DNA of 64,000 nucleotides, from NCBI GenBank assembly GCA_005884575.1, contig VAWW01000013.1, positions 62,001 to 126,000 of the forward strand, written 5' to 3'. The stretch comes from Actinomycetota bacterium (GTDB lineage: Bacteria > Actinomycetota > Thermoleophilia > Gaiellales > Gaiellaceae). The notes under the pieces are model-generated. The model had not been told where the DNA came from and did no database searches. It saw only the letters and a program-made list of their open reading frames with translations. Shown here one piece after another: positions 43,162-51,641 of this stretch (within the stretch, counting starts at the first letter, position 1; the number at the start of each line of letters is the position of its first letter). A program made the position numbers and the translations under genes.

Positions 43162-44760
43162 CTACTTCGCCGAAACCTGCGTAACGTCGATCTGGTACAC
43201 GGGGTTGAAGACCGCGCCCTTCAGATCGGTCGTCGCGACGAAGACCTGCGTCGGCTGGATCAGCGGGAAGAACGGGCCGTCCGCATTCAGCTTCTGCTGG
43301 ATCTGCTGGTACAGCTTCTGCCGCGCCTTCGCGTTCGTCGTCACGAGCGCCTGGTCGCCGAGCTTCTCCAGCGGCGGGTCCGACCCCGCCGGCCAGCCGG
43401 CCCGCGTGCCGACGAGCTTCCCCGGCAGGAACGCGAGGTAGTCGGCCGGATCCGGATAGTCCGGGCCCCACAGCGACAGCCCGAACGCCATCTTCCCGTC
43501 GCGGTACTTCTGCAGCCACGTGCCGACCGGCGCGCCCGCGAGCTCGACGTTGAAGCCGACGGACTGCAGGTTCGCCTGCACCTTCTGCGCCATGCTCGCG
43601 AACGGAACGCCGTTGATCGTCAGGTCGCTCGGAAACTCGAGCGTGATCTTCCCGCTCCCGATCGCGGACGCCGCGAGCTCCCATTTCGCCTTCGCGCCGT
43701 TCTGGTTGATCCGCATCTTCTGTGGCAGCGACCCGAGGAACATGTTCGGGATGATCCCCGGCGCCTGGATCGCGCCGGGGCCCGCAACGCCGACCACCGA
43801 GCGATAGTCGATCGCGTACCGCACCGCGTTCTGAAAGTGCTTGTTCGGAGTGATCTGCGAGATGTCCTTGTTGTTGTTCGCGAACAGCCAGAACACCCAC
43901 GTCGACGGCGTCAGCGAGACCTTCAGCTTCTTGTTCTTGCGGATGCCCTGAGCCTGGTCGGACGCGAGGTCGATCGCGACCTCGTGCGATCCGCGCTGGA
44001 TGTTGATCAGCTGGGTCGCCGAGATCATGTTGCGGACGACCACGCTGCTCCACTTCGCCTTGTTGGGACCCCAGTACTTCGCGTTGGGCTGAAGGACGAG
44101 CTGCGACGTCGTGCTGTACTGCTTCAGCACGTAGGGCCCACTGCCGGCGCCGACCGAGTTGCCGGAGTTGAACCATTGCTCCGCCTTGTCGGTCTTGTCG
44201 GCGTCGGCCGCGTCGGTGCCGCCGTGCGCCTTGACGAGCTTCGAGTTGACGATCCCGAGCGACGTGTTCGCGAGGATCGCGGGCAGCGCCGTGTTCGGCA
44301 CCTTCGACTTCAGGACGACGCCGTACTTGCCCTTCGCCGCGACGCTGACGTCGGCGAGCAGGAACGACGGGTTGCCCTTCAGGTTGATCAGGCGGTTGAA
44401 CGAGAAGACGACGTCGGCGGAGGTCAGCGGCGTTCCGTCCGCAAAGTGGACGTTCTTCTTCAGCTTGAACGTGAACGTCTTCGCGTCCTTCGACGCGGTG
44501 TACGACTCCGCGAGCTGCGGAACCGGATGCGCGACGTCGGCGCCCTTGTACGTCAGCAGCGTGTCGAAGACGGCGCGGTTGACGATGCTTGCAGTCGGCT
44601 CGAACGCACGCTGCGGGTCGGCAGTCTTGATCTCGAACGACCGGTCGATCACGAGCGTGCCGCCCGCGGACGAGCGCGCCGTCGCACCCTGCGCGGCGAC
44701 CGCGACAGCGATCGCGACAACGGGGATCAGCGCAAGCCGCGCTGAACGAAGTCTCTTCAC
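43162..44760 (-). CDS. Peptide ABC substrate-binding protein, family 5 (system 3)
   Basis: A 532-residue binding protein starting at GTG 44760, with GGAGGAG upstream. MKRLRSARLALIPVVAIAVAVAAQGATARS is a Sec signal without lipobox Cys. Landmarks of SBP_bac_5: GGTLVIDRSFEIKTADPQRA, KKNVHFADGTPLTSADVVFSFNRL, GSGPYVLKQY, QPNAKYWGPNKAKW and LSLWGPDYPDPADYLAFL. It is the last gene of the system 3 operon, unlike systems 1 and 2 where the binding protein comes first. Substrate is probably di- or oligopeptides given the nearby M19 dipeptidase. Confidence 0.92.
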   Translation of the reverse strand: MKRLRSARLALIPVVAIAVAVAAQGATARSSAGGTLVIDRSFEIKTADPQRAFEPTASIVNRAVFDTLLTYKGADVAHPVPQLAESYTASKDAKTFTFKLKKNVHFADGTPLTSADVVFSFNRLINLKGNPSFLLADVSVAAKGKYGVVLKSKVPNTALPAILANTSLGIVNSKLVKAHGGTDAADADKTDKAEQWFNSGNSVGAGSGPYVLKQYSTTSQLVLQPNAKYWGPNKAKWSSVVVRNMISATQLINIQRGSHEVAIDLASDQAQGIRKNKKLKVSLTPSTWVFWLFANNNKDISQITPNKHFQNAVRYAIDYRSVVGVAGPGAIQAPGIIPNMFLGSLPQKMRINQNGAKAKWELAASAIGSGKITLEFPSDLTINGVPFASMAQKVQANLQSVGFNVELAGAPVGTWLQKYRDGKMAFGLSLWGPDYPDPADYLAFLPGKLVGTRAGWPAGSDPPLEKLGDQALVTTNAKARQKLYQQIQQKLNADGPFFPLIQPTQVFVATTDLKGAVFNPVYQIDVTQVSAK

Positions 44761-44793
44761 GTGCTTCTCCTCCTGATTCGCGGTGCCTCAAAC

Positions 44794-45777
44794 CTATTCG
44801 ACGCGCGCGGCAACTCCTAGTTGGGCGGCTCGCTCCGCCGGCCGCGCGGGCGGCCCACCGGGCTCCTGCAGCCAACAGGCAGCGCGGCGGATTTCGGTCA
44901 CCGGCAGCAGCGGCGGCTCGTCGCGCGGGCAGCGTTCGAACGCGTACGGGCAGCGCGGATGGAAGCGGCAGCCGCTCGGCGGATGCGCCGGATCCGGCAC
45001 CTCACCCGGCAGCGCCTCCGGCAGGAAGCCGCTGCCGTCCGCGAGCGGGACGGCACCGATCAGCGCCTCCGTGTAGGGATGCAGCGGGACCTCCCAGAGC
45101 GACCTCGTCGGCGCGGTCTCGACCATCACGCCGAGGTACATCACCGAGACGACATCGGCGACGTGGCGAACGATCGCGAGGTCGTGCGAGATCAAAAGCA
45201 GCGAGAGGCCGAGCTCGCGGGACAGGTTGACCAGCAGGTTCGCGATCTGCGCCTGCGCGGACGCGTCGAGCGACGCGAGCGGCTCGTCGAGCACGATCAC
45301 CGACGGATCGGCGGCGAGTGCGCGGGCGATCGCGATCCGCTGCCGCTGGCCGCCGCTGAACTGATGCGGGAACCGCGTCGCCGCGTTCGGCGGCAGCCCG
45401 ACGAGCTCGAGCAATTCGGCGACGCGCTTGCGGCCGCCGCCGCCGCCATCCGCGATCTGCGAGCCGATCTTCCGCCGCGGGTTGAGCGACGAGTACGGGT
45501 TTTGGAAGACCATCTGCAACCGCGTCAGCTCGCGCGGCCGCGCGCGGCGCGTCAGCGGCGCGACCTCGCGTCCCTCGAAGTGGATCTCCCCGGCCGACGC
45601 CTTCACGAGCCCGACCGCCGCGCGCGCGAGCGACGACTTGCCGCAGCCCGACTCGCCGACGAGCCCGACGATCTGGCCGCGCTCGACGATCAGGCTCGCA
45701 CCGGCGACAGCGCGCACGCTCTCGCGCCCGCGGCGCTCGTACGTCACCTCCACGTCATGGAGCTCGAGCGCGCTCAT
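44794..45777 (-). CDS. Peptide ABC transporter ATP-binding protein, OppF type (system 3)
   Basis: A 327-residue ATPase starting MSALELHDVEVTYERRGRESVRAVAGASL. Walker A is [17 protein letters not shown]-loop MVFQNPYSSLNPRR, signature FSGGQRQR, Walker B VIVLDEPLASLDA, switch ISHDLAIV. The C terminus has PSGCRFHPRCPYAFERC. ATG at 45777 shares ATGA with the OppD-type gene. A long Arg/Ala-rich upstream extension of this frame is rejected as non-coding. Confidence 0.91.
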   Translation of the reverse strand: MSALELHDVEVTYERRGRESVRAVAGASLIVERGQIVGLVGESGCGKSSLARAAVGLVKASAGEIHFEGREVAPLTRRARPRELTRLQMVFQNPYSSLNPRRKIGSQIADGGGGGRKRVAELLELVGLPPNAATRFPHQFSGGQRQRIAIARALAADPSVIVLDEPLASLDASAQAQIANLLVNLSRELGLSLLLISHDLAIVRHVADVVSVMYLGVMVETAPTRSLWEVPLHPYTEALIGAVPLADGSGFLPEALPGEVPDPAHPPSGCRFHPRCPYAFERCPRDEPPLLPVTEIRRAACWLQEPGGPPARPAERAAQLGVAARVE

Positions 45778-46739
45778 GCGAATGGGTCGTTGTGGCACGC
45801 GAGCCGGCGGCCGCCGCCGATCTCGACGAGTGGCGGCACCTCGACGCGGCTCTGCTCGGTCGCGTACGGGCAGCGCGGATGGAACGCGCAGCCGCTCGGG
45901 ATCCGCGCAGGGCTCGGCGGCGCGCCCTCGATCGCGACGAGCGGCCGTTCGCTTGCCTCCGGATGCGGCAGTGCGTCGAGCAGCGCCTTCGTGTACGGAT
46001 GCCGCGGAGTCTGCAGCACGTCCTCGCGCGGGCCCGATTCGACGACGCGGCCGGCGTAGAAGATCGAGATCCGGTCGGCAATCGACGACAGCACGCCAAG
46101 GTCGTGCGTGATCAGCACGACAGACAGGTCGTTCTCGCGGCGCAGCCGGTCGAGCAGCCGCAGGATCCCCGCCTGCACCGTTACGTCGAGCGCCGTCGTC
46201 GGCTCGTCGGCGATCAGCAGCTTCGGCCCGCACGCGAGGGCGACGGCGATCGCGATCCGCTGGCGCATGCCGCCGGAGAACTGGTGAGGGTACGCGTGCA
46301 GCGCCGAGCGCGGGCCGGGGATGCGTACCTCCTCGAGCAGCTCGAGCGCCCGCCGCTCGGCCTCGTCCTTGCTTAGCCCGAGGTGACGGCGCACGTGCTC
46401 GGTCAGCTGCTTTCCGACCGAGAGCATCGGATGGAGCGACGTCATCGGATCCTGGAAGACCATGGCGACGTCGCGGCCGGAGACGTCGCGCAGCGCGCGC
46501 TTTGGCAGCCGCAGCAGGTCGCGGCCGCCGAACTGCGCGCAACCGCCGACGTGCGCCCCGTCCGGCAGCAGGCCGAGGAGCGCGAGCATCGAGATCGTCT
46601 TGCCGCTGCCGCTCTCCCCCGCGACGCCGAAGACCTCGCCGGGCTCGACCGCGTAGTCGACGCCGTCGACGATCGTCACGCGTCCCTCGCTCGTCGGCAG
46701 CGAGACCCGCAGGCCTTCGACTTCCAGCAGCTTGCTCAC
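45774..46739 (-). CDS. Peptide ABC transporter ATP-binding protein, OppD type (system 3)
   Basis: A 321-residue ATPase. GTG at 46739 gives MSKLLEVEGLRVSLPTSEGRVTIVDGVDY. Walker A is GESGSGKTISMLALLG, Q-loop MVFQDPMTSLHPML, signature FSGGMRQR, Walker [14 protein letters not shown], switch ITHDLGVL; the C-terminal motif is PSGCAFHPRCPYATEQS, which lacks the final Cys of the usual cluster. It is separated from the permease gene by 151 bp containing a large hairpin. Confidence 0.9.
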   Translation of the reverse strand: MSKLLEVEGLRVSLPTSEGRVTIVDGVDYAVEPGEVFGVAGESGSGKTISMLALLGLLPDGAHVGGCAQFGGRDLLRLPKRALRDVSGRDVAMVFQDPMTSLHPMLSVGKQLTEHVRRHLGLSKDEAERRALELLEEVRIPGPRSALHAYPHQFSGGMRQRIAIAVALACGPKLLIADEPTTALDVTVQAGILRLLDRLRRENDLSVVLITHDLGVLSSIADRISIFYAGRVVESGPREDVLQTPRHPYTKALLDALPHPEASERPLVAIEGAPPSPARIPSGCAFHPRCPYATEQSRVEVPPLVEIGGGRRLACHNDPFA

Positions 46740-46827
46740 GTTCCCGAGGCCCGCCCGGCGGTGTGAGCGCGGAGGGCACAGTGCGCGTAGCACGAGCCCG
46801 CAAGCGATCGTGCCGTCAGGCGGGTCA

Positions 46828-46870
46828 GTCCTTCGCGCAGCCCCGGCTGCGCCGGGGCGTAGCGAAGGAC
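46828..46870 (-). repeat. Large nested palindrome between OppC- and OppD-type genes (system 3)
   Basis: GTCCTTCGC (46828-46836) and GCGAAGGAC (46862-46870) enclose a second inverted repeat, GCCCCGGC (46840-46847) with GCCGGGGC (46851-46858). The RNA would fold into a long stem with a small internal mismatch. It lies in an intergenic gap within an otherwise overlapping operon, so it may set different levels of membrane and ATPase subunits. A dispersed repeat is also possible. Confidence 0.55.
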
Positions 46871-46890
46871 GGTCGGGGGCGTCAGGGCGG

Positions 46891-47775
46891 TCAATCCTGC
46901 GTGTCTTCTGAGCGCCATGCGGTCTGCGGGTCGAACACGTCGCGCAGGCTGTCGCCGAGGAAGTTGAACGCGAGCACCGCGGTGAAGATCGCGAGCCCCG
47001 GGAACGTGCCCATCCACCAGAACTGGAAGTACTGCGTGCCGGTCGCGACCATCGATCCCCACTCGGGATGTGGCGGCTGTGCGCCGAGCCCGAGGAAGGA
47101 GAGGCCGGACAGGAGAAGCGTCGCGTTCGCGAGGTCGAGCGTCATCAGCACGAGCACCGGGCCCGCGATGTTCGGCAGCACGTCGCGGAAGAGCGCGCGC
47201 CGCGCCGATGCGCCGAGCAGCCGCGCCGACTGCACGTACTCCGCGTCGCCGACGGAGAGAACGAGTCCGCGGACGACGCGCGCGTACGACGGCCAGGCGA
47301 CGACGACGATAGCGAGCGCCGCGTTGCGCAGGCCGCGGCCGAGCACGGCGGTCACGACCATCGCGAGAATGATCGGCGGGAATGCGAAGACGAGGTCCGC
47401 GATGCGCATCACGAGTCCGTCGGCGATCCCGCGCAGGTAGCCCGCGACCGCGCCGAGCAGCCCGCCGATCGCCGCCGCGAGGCCGACGAGCAGGAGCGCG
47501 ATCGGGATCGTGATCCGGGCGCCGAAGATCACGCGGCTCAGGACATCGCGACCGAGCTCGTCCGTGCCGAAGAGGTGCGCGCCCGAAGGCGCCTGCGTCG
47601 GCGTGAAGCTCTGCGCGAGCGGGTCGTACGGCGCGACGAGCGGCGCGAAGATCGCGATCAGGAACCACGCGACCGCGATCGTCGCGCCGGCGATCGCGAG
47701 CGGTTGGCGCCAGGCAGGGCCGAGCCGGAGGCGGGGGCGGCGGCGGAAGCGCGGCAGCGCGAGCGGCTCGCTCAC
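46891..47775 (-). CDS. Peptide ABC transporter permease, OppC type (system 3)
   Basis: A 294-residue permease. GTG at 47775 gives MSEPLALPRFRRRPRLRLGPAWRQPLAIAGATIAV, leading into helix 1 and the OppC motif GTDELGRDVLSR. The coupling loop is EYVQSARLLGASARRALFRDVLPN; the C terminus is FLGDSLRDVFDPQTAW. The open frame reaches further upstream into the hairpin region, but that extension is unlike OppC proteins. A GGAG lies about 11 bases before the chosen GTG. Confidence 0.9.
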   Translation of the reverse strand: MSEPLALPRFRRRPRLRLGPAWRQPLAIAGATIAVAWFLIAIFAPLVAPYDPLAQSFTPTQAPSGAHLFGTDELGRDVLSRVIFGARITIPIALLLVGLAAAIGGLLGAVAGYLRGIADGLVMRIADLVFAFPPIILAMVVTAVLGRGLRNAALAIVVVAWPSYARVVRGLVLSVGDAEYVQSARLLGASARRALFRDVLPNIAGPVLVLMTLDLANATLLLSGLSFLGLGAQPPHPEWGSMVATGTQYFQFWWMGTFPGLAIFTAVLAFNFLGDSLRDVFDPQTAWRSEDTQD

Positions 47776-47817
47776 GGGGCGATCTCCGCCCCATGAGCGT
47801 GGGGAGGGGCGCCCATC

Positions 47818-47889
47818 GTGGGGGAACCGGGAGGTTCCCCCACAGAACCTTCGAAGAAGGGGGCTCGTGGGGGAAACATGGTTTCCCAC
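47818..47889. repeat. Two related hairpins between OppB- and OppC-type genes (system 3)
   Basis: GTGGGGGAACC (47818-47828) pairs with GGTTCCCCCAC (47833-47843) around a GGGA loop, a perfect 11-bp stem. GTGGGGGAAAC (47867-47877) pairs with GTTTCCCAC (47881-47889) around ATG with two bulged G. Both share GTGGGGGAA, placed 49 bp apart, so they look like copies of one small palindromic repeat. The 142-bp gap interrupts an otherwise compact operon. Confidence 0.6.
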
Positions 47890-47917
47890 ACGGGAGCGAG
47901 ACGAAGGCGAGCGACGC

Positions 47918-49000
47918 TCACGTAATTCGGATCCTCGGGTCGATCACGCCGTAGAGCACGTCGACGATGAAGTTGACCGTGATGTAGACGACCGCGACGA
48001 AGAGGCTGACGCCGGCGATCGCGGGCACATCGAGTGCGACCGCCGCGTTGTACGCGTACTGGCCGATCCCGGGCCAGGTGAAGATCTTCTCCACGAGCAC
48101 CGCGCCGGTGAGCACGTTCGCGAAGACGAGCCCGAGCACGGTGACGACGGATGGGAGCGCGGCCCGCAGGATGTAGCGGCGGATCACGGTTCGCTCCGGC
48201 AGTCCCTTCGCGCGACCGGCGCGCACGTAGTCGTTGCCCGCGACCTCGAGCACCGCTGAGCGCGTGTAGCGCGTCAGCAGCGAGACGTTGAACGCCGCAA
48301 GCACGAGCGCCGGCAGCGCCAGGTGATGCAGCACCTGGACGAAGAGGCTCCAGCGGCCGGAGACGAGCGCGTCGATCGTGTAGAGGCCCGTGTGGTGCGG
48401 CGGCGGCAGCTGTCCCGGATCGAGCCGGTCGCTCCCCGGGAACCAGCCGAGCCGGTAGAAGCCGACATAGAGCGAGACGAGCGCGATCCAGAAGGTCGGC
48501 ATCGAGATCCCGCCGAGCGAGACGACGCGCAGCAGGTGATCCGCGAGCTTGTTGCGGCGCATCGCCGCGTAGACGCCGAACGTGATCCCGAGGATCGCGG
48601 CGAGCAGGACGGAGACGATCGCGAGCTCGGCGGTCGCCGGGATGAACTGGCCGAGGTCGTGCGTCACCGCGTCGTGCGTCAGCGCCGACTGGCCGAGATC
48701 GCCCTCGGCGACGTGCTTCAGATAGAGCACATAGCGGACCGGCAGCGGCCGGTCGAGCCCGTAGTGCCGCTTGAACGACGCGACGGCGGCGGGGTCACCA
48801 GCAGCCTGCTCCCCGAGGTTCGCGGTGACGGCGTTCGTCGGGACGAGCTGCGTCAGGACGAAGACGACGAGAGTGATGCCGATCGCGAGCAGGACGAGCG
48901 CGACGAGACGCCGCCCGAGGAAGCGGAGGAAGCTCGGCGAGGGAACCAAGCTGCGCCGCGCCCGGGGCGCGTCGGCGAGCGCGGTCGGGGCGGTCGTCAC
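47918..49000 (-). CDS. Peptide ABC transporter permease, OppB type (system 3)
   Basis: A 360-residue permease. Helix 1 is RFLGRRLVALVLLAIGITLVVFVLTQLVP, then an extracytoplasmic domain (GDPAAVASFKRHYGLDRPLPVRYVLYL region), and five helices with coupling loop DYVRAGRAKGLPERTVIRRYILRAALPS; it ends LYGVIDPRIRIT. A large insertion between helices (WFPGSDRLDPGQLPPPHHTGLYTID) is typical of DppB-type proteins. GTG at 49000 shares GTGA with the small upstream gene. Confidence 0.91.
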   Translation of the reverse strand: MTTAPTALADAPRARRSLVPSPSFLRFLGRRLVALVLLAIGITLVVFVLTQLVPTNAVTANLGEQAAGDPAAVASFKRHYGLDRPLPVRYVLYLKHVAEGDLGQSALTHDAVTHDLGQFIPATAELAIVSVLLAAILGITFGVYAAMRRNKLADHLLRVVSLGGISMPTFWIALVSLYVGFYRLGWFPGSDRLDPGQLPPPHHTGLYTIDALVSGRWSLFVQVLHHLALPALVLAAFNVSLLTRYTRSAVLEVAGNDYVRAGRAKGLPERTVIRRYILRAALPSVVTVLGLVFANVLTGAVLVEKIFTWPGIGQYAYNAAVALDVPAIAGVSLFVAVVYITVNFIVDVLYGVIDPRIRIT

Positions 49001-49335
49001 GGGGCTCCGATGCTAGCGGCGCTCTCCTCGCGGGCCCAGAAGGGTCTGCCGATGCGCAGCTCGAACGTGACGTAGCGCTCGAGGCCGCGTGCGGCGGCCA
49101 TCATCTCGGCGCCCGTCGCCAGGTCGTCCAGCTCGAAGATCAGGTACCACGCCGTCGCGGTCGGGCCGACCTGCAGAACGTCGTCGCAGAACGACGCGAC
49201 GACGCGGGCGCCGAGCTCCTCCCAGCGGGCGAGCACGGCGCGGAAGGCCGGCAGGAAGAGGTCGCGCTTCTCCTCTTCGGACGCCGCGAAGTAGCCGGGC
49301 CGTCCGCCGCCGATGACGAGGATGCGATGTGCCAT
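48997..49335 (-). CDS. Small uncharacterised protein, possible dimeric alpha/beta-barrel type
   Basis: A 112-residue protein starting MAHRILVIGGGRPGYFAASEEEKRDLFLPAFRAVLARWEELGARVVASFCDD. Alternating strands and helices (ILVIGG, RVVASFCDDVLQVG, AWYLIFELDDLATGAEMM, VTFELRIGRPFW) resemble a ferredoxin-like fold of the dimeric alpha/beta-barrel class, but I do not recognise a family. It is the first gene of the Opp system 3 transcript (GTGA overlap) and faces the M19 dipeptidase gene with only 19 bp between start codons. A regulatory or accessory role is guesswork. Confidence 0.72.
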   Translation of the reverse strand: MAHRILVIGGGRPGYFAASEEEKRDLFLPAFRAVLARWEELGARVVASFCDDVLQVGPTATAWYLIFELDDLATGAEMMAAARGLERYVTFELRIGRPFWAREESAASIGAP

Positions 49336-49354
49336 GCGGGTAGTCTCTCGCGCC

Positions 49355-50347
49355 GTGATCGCGGACGCGCACAACGACCTGCTGCTGGAGCTCGTCCACC
49401 GGCGCGGTGAGGAGCGGCCGTTCGAGCGGTACTGGCTGCCGCACCTCGTCGCCGGCGACGTCGGGTTGCAGGTGTGCCCGCTCTACGCCGAGGTCGAGGA
49501 GGGGGCGGAGCGCGCGCTCGCCGAGGCGCTCGTGGAGACGACGGCGTTCCGGCGGGCGGTTGCCGAGAACGGCGGCCGCGTCGCCCACGTCCGGTCGCGC
49601 AGTGATCTCGACACGCTGGACGGACGGATCGGATTGCTGCTCTCGCTCGAGGGCTGCGAGCCGCTCGGTACGAATCCGGAGCTGATCGAGGTCTTCTGGG
49701 AGCTCGGCGTCCGCATGGCGTCGCTGACCTGGAACCGGCGAAACGCGTTCGCCGACGGCGCGGGCGAGCCGGCACACGGCGGCCTCTCGACGCTCGGCCG
49801 CGAGCTCGTCGCGCGGCTCGTCGAGCTCCGCGTCGTGCTCGATCTCGCGCACGCGTCCGACCGCACGTTCGCGGACGTGCTCGAGGCCGCGTCCGACGCG
49901 ACCTTCGTCGTCTCCCACGCAGGCTGCCGCGCGATCGTCGACACGCCGCGCAACGTCTCCGACGACCAGCTGCGAGCGCTCGCCGAGCGCGGCGGCGTGT
50001 TCTGCGTGATGGCGCTGCCGCTCGTGGTCGATCCGCAGGGACCGACGATCGAGCGGGTGGTCGATCACATCGACCACGCCGTCGAGGTGATGGGAATCGA
50101 GCACGTCGGCCTGGGCGCGGACTTCATCCAGCAAGTGGCGCTCGCGTGCGGCTACGACGGCCATGCCGCGGCGCTTCTCCCGCCCGGCATGTCGATGCAT
50201 GATCCGATCGAGGGCCTCGCGGGCCCGCAAGACTACGGCGCCCTCGTGGCAGAGCTCCGCCGCCGCGGCTACGAAGGATCGGATCTCGACGCGATCCTCA
50301 GCGGCAACCTCATGCGTCTCCTCCACGAAGCGCTGCCGACGAACTGA
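49355..50347 (+). CDS. M19-family membrane dipeptidase (renal dipeptidase-like)
   Basis: A 330-residue zinc dipeptidase. From GTG 49355 it begins MIADAHNDLLLELVHRRG, the family opening DxHND with two metal ligands. Further signatures: LLLSLEGCEPLG with the bridging Glu, WNRRNAFADG, LDLAHASDRTFADVL, FVVSHAGCRAIVDTPRN and IEHVGLGADF. M19 enzymes cleave L-L and L-D dipeptides, and no signal peptide is seen, so it probably acts in the cytoplasm. It is divergent from Opp system 3 and probably digests its imported peptides, possibly including wall-derived ones with D-residues. An ATG at 49334 is an alternative start. Confidence 0.9.
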   Translation: MIADAHNDLLLELVHRRGEERPFERYWLPHLVAGDVGLQVCPLYAEVEEGAERALAEALVETTAFRRAVAENGGRVAHVRSRSDLDTLDGRIGLLLSLEGCEPLGTNPELIEVFWELGVRMASLTWNRRNAFADGAGEPAHGGLSTLGRELVARLVELRVVLDLAHASDRTFADVLEAASDATFVVSHAGCRAIVDTPRNVSDDQLRALAERGGVFCVMALPLVVDPQGPTIERVVDHIDHAVEVMGIEHVGLGADFIQQVALACGYDGHAAALLPPGMSMHDPIEGLAGPQDYGALVAELRRRGYEGSDLDAILSGNLMRLLHEALPTN

Positions 50348-50398
50348 CATCGGTACCAGGTACGCACGCAAAAGTGTGTCGGCTTGCGCGTGAAACTG

Positions 50399-51289
50399 TT
50401 AGCGGCGGAGCGCGGGGACGACCTCGTCGAGGAGGAGGTCGAGGCCCAGAACCGGGTCGCCGAACTCGACGCGGTGAAGACCGGCGTCGGCGAGTTCCTC
50501 CACGTGCGCGACGACTTCCGCAGGCGTGCCTGCGATCGCGAACCTTTCGAGCGGCGGCTCGCGCCCCGGCTCGAGCGTCGGATCGAGTCCGGCGACGACC
50601 TCCAGATACATCGCGACTTTCTCGCGCGCGAGGGCCCGCGCGCGATCGCCGTCGCGGTCGACGACCGTCACCGCGCCGACGACGACGCCGACGCCGTCGT
50701 TGCCCAGCCACTCGCGCATCTGCCGCACCATGTCCGGGTTCGCGCTGCCGCCGATCTTCACCTCGTCCGCGACCTCCGCCGCCAGCGCCGCCATCTTCGG
50801 CCGCCAGGTGCCGAGCATCAGCGGGACGCGCCGCCGCCGCGGCTCGTACTCGAGCCCGGCCCCGGGCACGAGGCGGAAGTGCGCCCCGTCGAAGCCGCTC
50901 CGGTCGCCGGTCAGCAGCCGCCGCACGACCTCCACCGCTTCCCGCATCCGCTCGACCGGACGCCGCTGCTCCAGGCCGAGCTGGTCGAGCCACGCCCCGT
51001 TTGCCAGACCGAGCAGGGCCCGTCCGTCGGAGACGAGATCGAGAGCCGCGATCTGCCCCGCGATCTCCGCCGGATGGAGCGTCCACGGGTTCAGCGCAGC
51101 CGGGCCGACGCGAATGCGTTCCGTCCCTTCCGCGATCAGCAGCAGCGGCGCGATCGCCGGTTGGTAGTACAGATCGTGGAAGACCGTGAAGACGTCGACT
51201 CCGGCCGCCTCGGCCCGCCGGGCGATCTCGACGTACTCGGCCGGCCGCTTGTCCGACTGCAGGCCGAGCCCGATCTCCAGCCGCGTCAG
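50399..51289 (-). CDS. LLM-class F420-dependent oxidoreductase, probable CTG start
   Basis: A 296-residue luciferase-like TIM-barrel oxidoreductase: MTRLEIGLGLQSDKRPAEYVEIARRAEAAGVDVFTVFHDLYYQP, then ERIRVGPAALNPWTLHPAEIAGQIAALD and GRALLGLANGAWLDQLGL, typical of F420-dependent enzymes such as Mer. VPLMLGTWRPKMAALAAEVADEVKIGG binds the cofactor's phosphate. No ATG, GTG or TTG lies near the required start. A CTG at 51289 overlaps the upstream TGA as CTGA, and GGAGG sits 7 bases before it, so I take CTG as start. Substrate unknown. Confidence 0.85.
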   Translation of the reverse strand: MTRLEIGLGLQSDKRPAEYVEIARRAEAAGVDVFTVFHDLYYQPAIAPLLLIAEGTERIRVGPAALNPWTLHPAEIAGQIAALDLVSDGRALLGLANGAWLDQLGLEQRRPVERMREAVEVVRRLLTGDRSGFDGAHFRLVPGAGLEYEPRRRRVPLMLGTWRPKMAALAAEVADEVKIGGSANPDMVRQMREWLGNDGVGVVVGAVTVVDRDGDRARALAREKVAMYLEVVAGLDPTLEPGREPPLERFAIAGTPAEVVAHVEELADAGLHRVEFGDPVLGLDLLLDEVVPALRR

Positions 51290-51600
51290 GTCAGATCCTC
51301 CGAGCGCATCACACGCTCGCCGATCCGCTCGATCCGCATCACGACGCGCTCCTCGGGATCGGGGCAGCAGACGAGCGAGTCCTGCTCCAGCCAGTCCTCG
51401 TCGGGCAGCTTGCGCTGCTTCGCCGGCAACAAAGGCAACACCGACTGGAGCGCGTAGAGGCAGAAGTGCCGCCCCTCGGGGATGCGCACGCGGCTCGATT
51501 CCGTCAGCTCGAAGTAGTCGCCGACCTCGAGCCCGCACACCGACCGGCCCTCGATCCGCTCGACGGTGACGCGCAGGTCGTAGAGCTTCATCTCCGCCAT
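51286..51600 (-). CDS. TIGR04076-family small protein
   Basis: A 104-residue protein, MAEMKLYDLRVTVERIEGRSVCGLEVGDYFELTESSRVRIPEGRHFCLYALQSVLPLLPAKQRKLPDEDWLEQDSLVCCPDPEERVVMRIERIG by segments. The VGDxFEL ... FCLYALQSVLPLLPA ... CCPDPxxxVxxRI pattern fits TIGR04076 proteins (function unknown, four conserved Cys). Here Cys occurs in RSVCG, HFCLY and VCCPD. The start is the ATG at 51600, with an ATG at 51591 as alternative. It is translationally coupled to the LLM oxidoreductase and may be an accessory redox protein. It is divergent from the Liv binding protein. Confidence 0.75.
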   Translation of the reverse strand: MAEMKLYDLRVTVERIEGRSVCGLEVGDYFELTESSRVRIPEGRHFCLYALQSVLPLLPAKQRKLPDEDWLEQDSLVCCPDPEERVVMRIERIGERVMRSEDLT

Positions 51601-51641
51601 GACACGAGCATATGATCGTGGCCCGGACGAAGGAGGGTCAC

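Noticed and set aside
42187-44745. 852-residue open frame on the plus strand across the M24 gene and the system 3 binding protein
   Set aside because: Arg/Ala/Gly-rich shadow running over a terminator hairpin and antisense to a well-supported binding protein.
47776-47889. Longer OppC (system 3) starting at ATG 47889
   Set aside because: The added residues are encoded by the two hairpin repeats and do not resemble an OppC N terminus; the GTG at 47775 fits the family.
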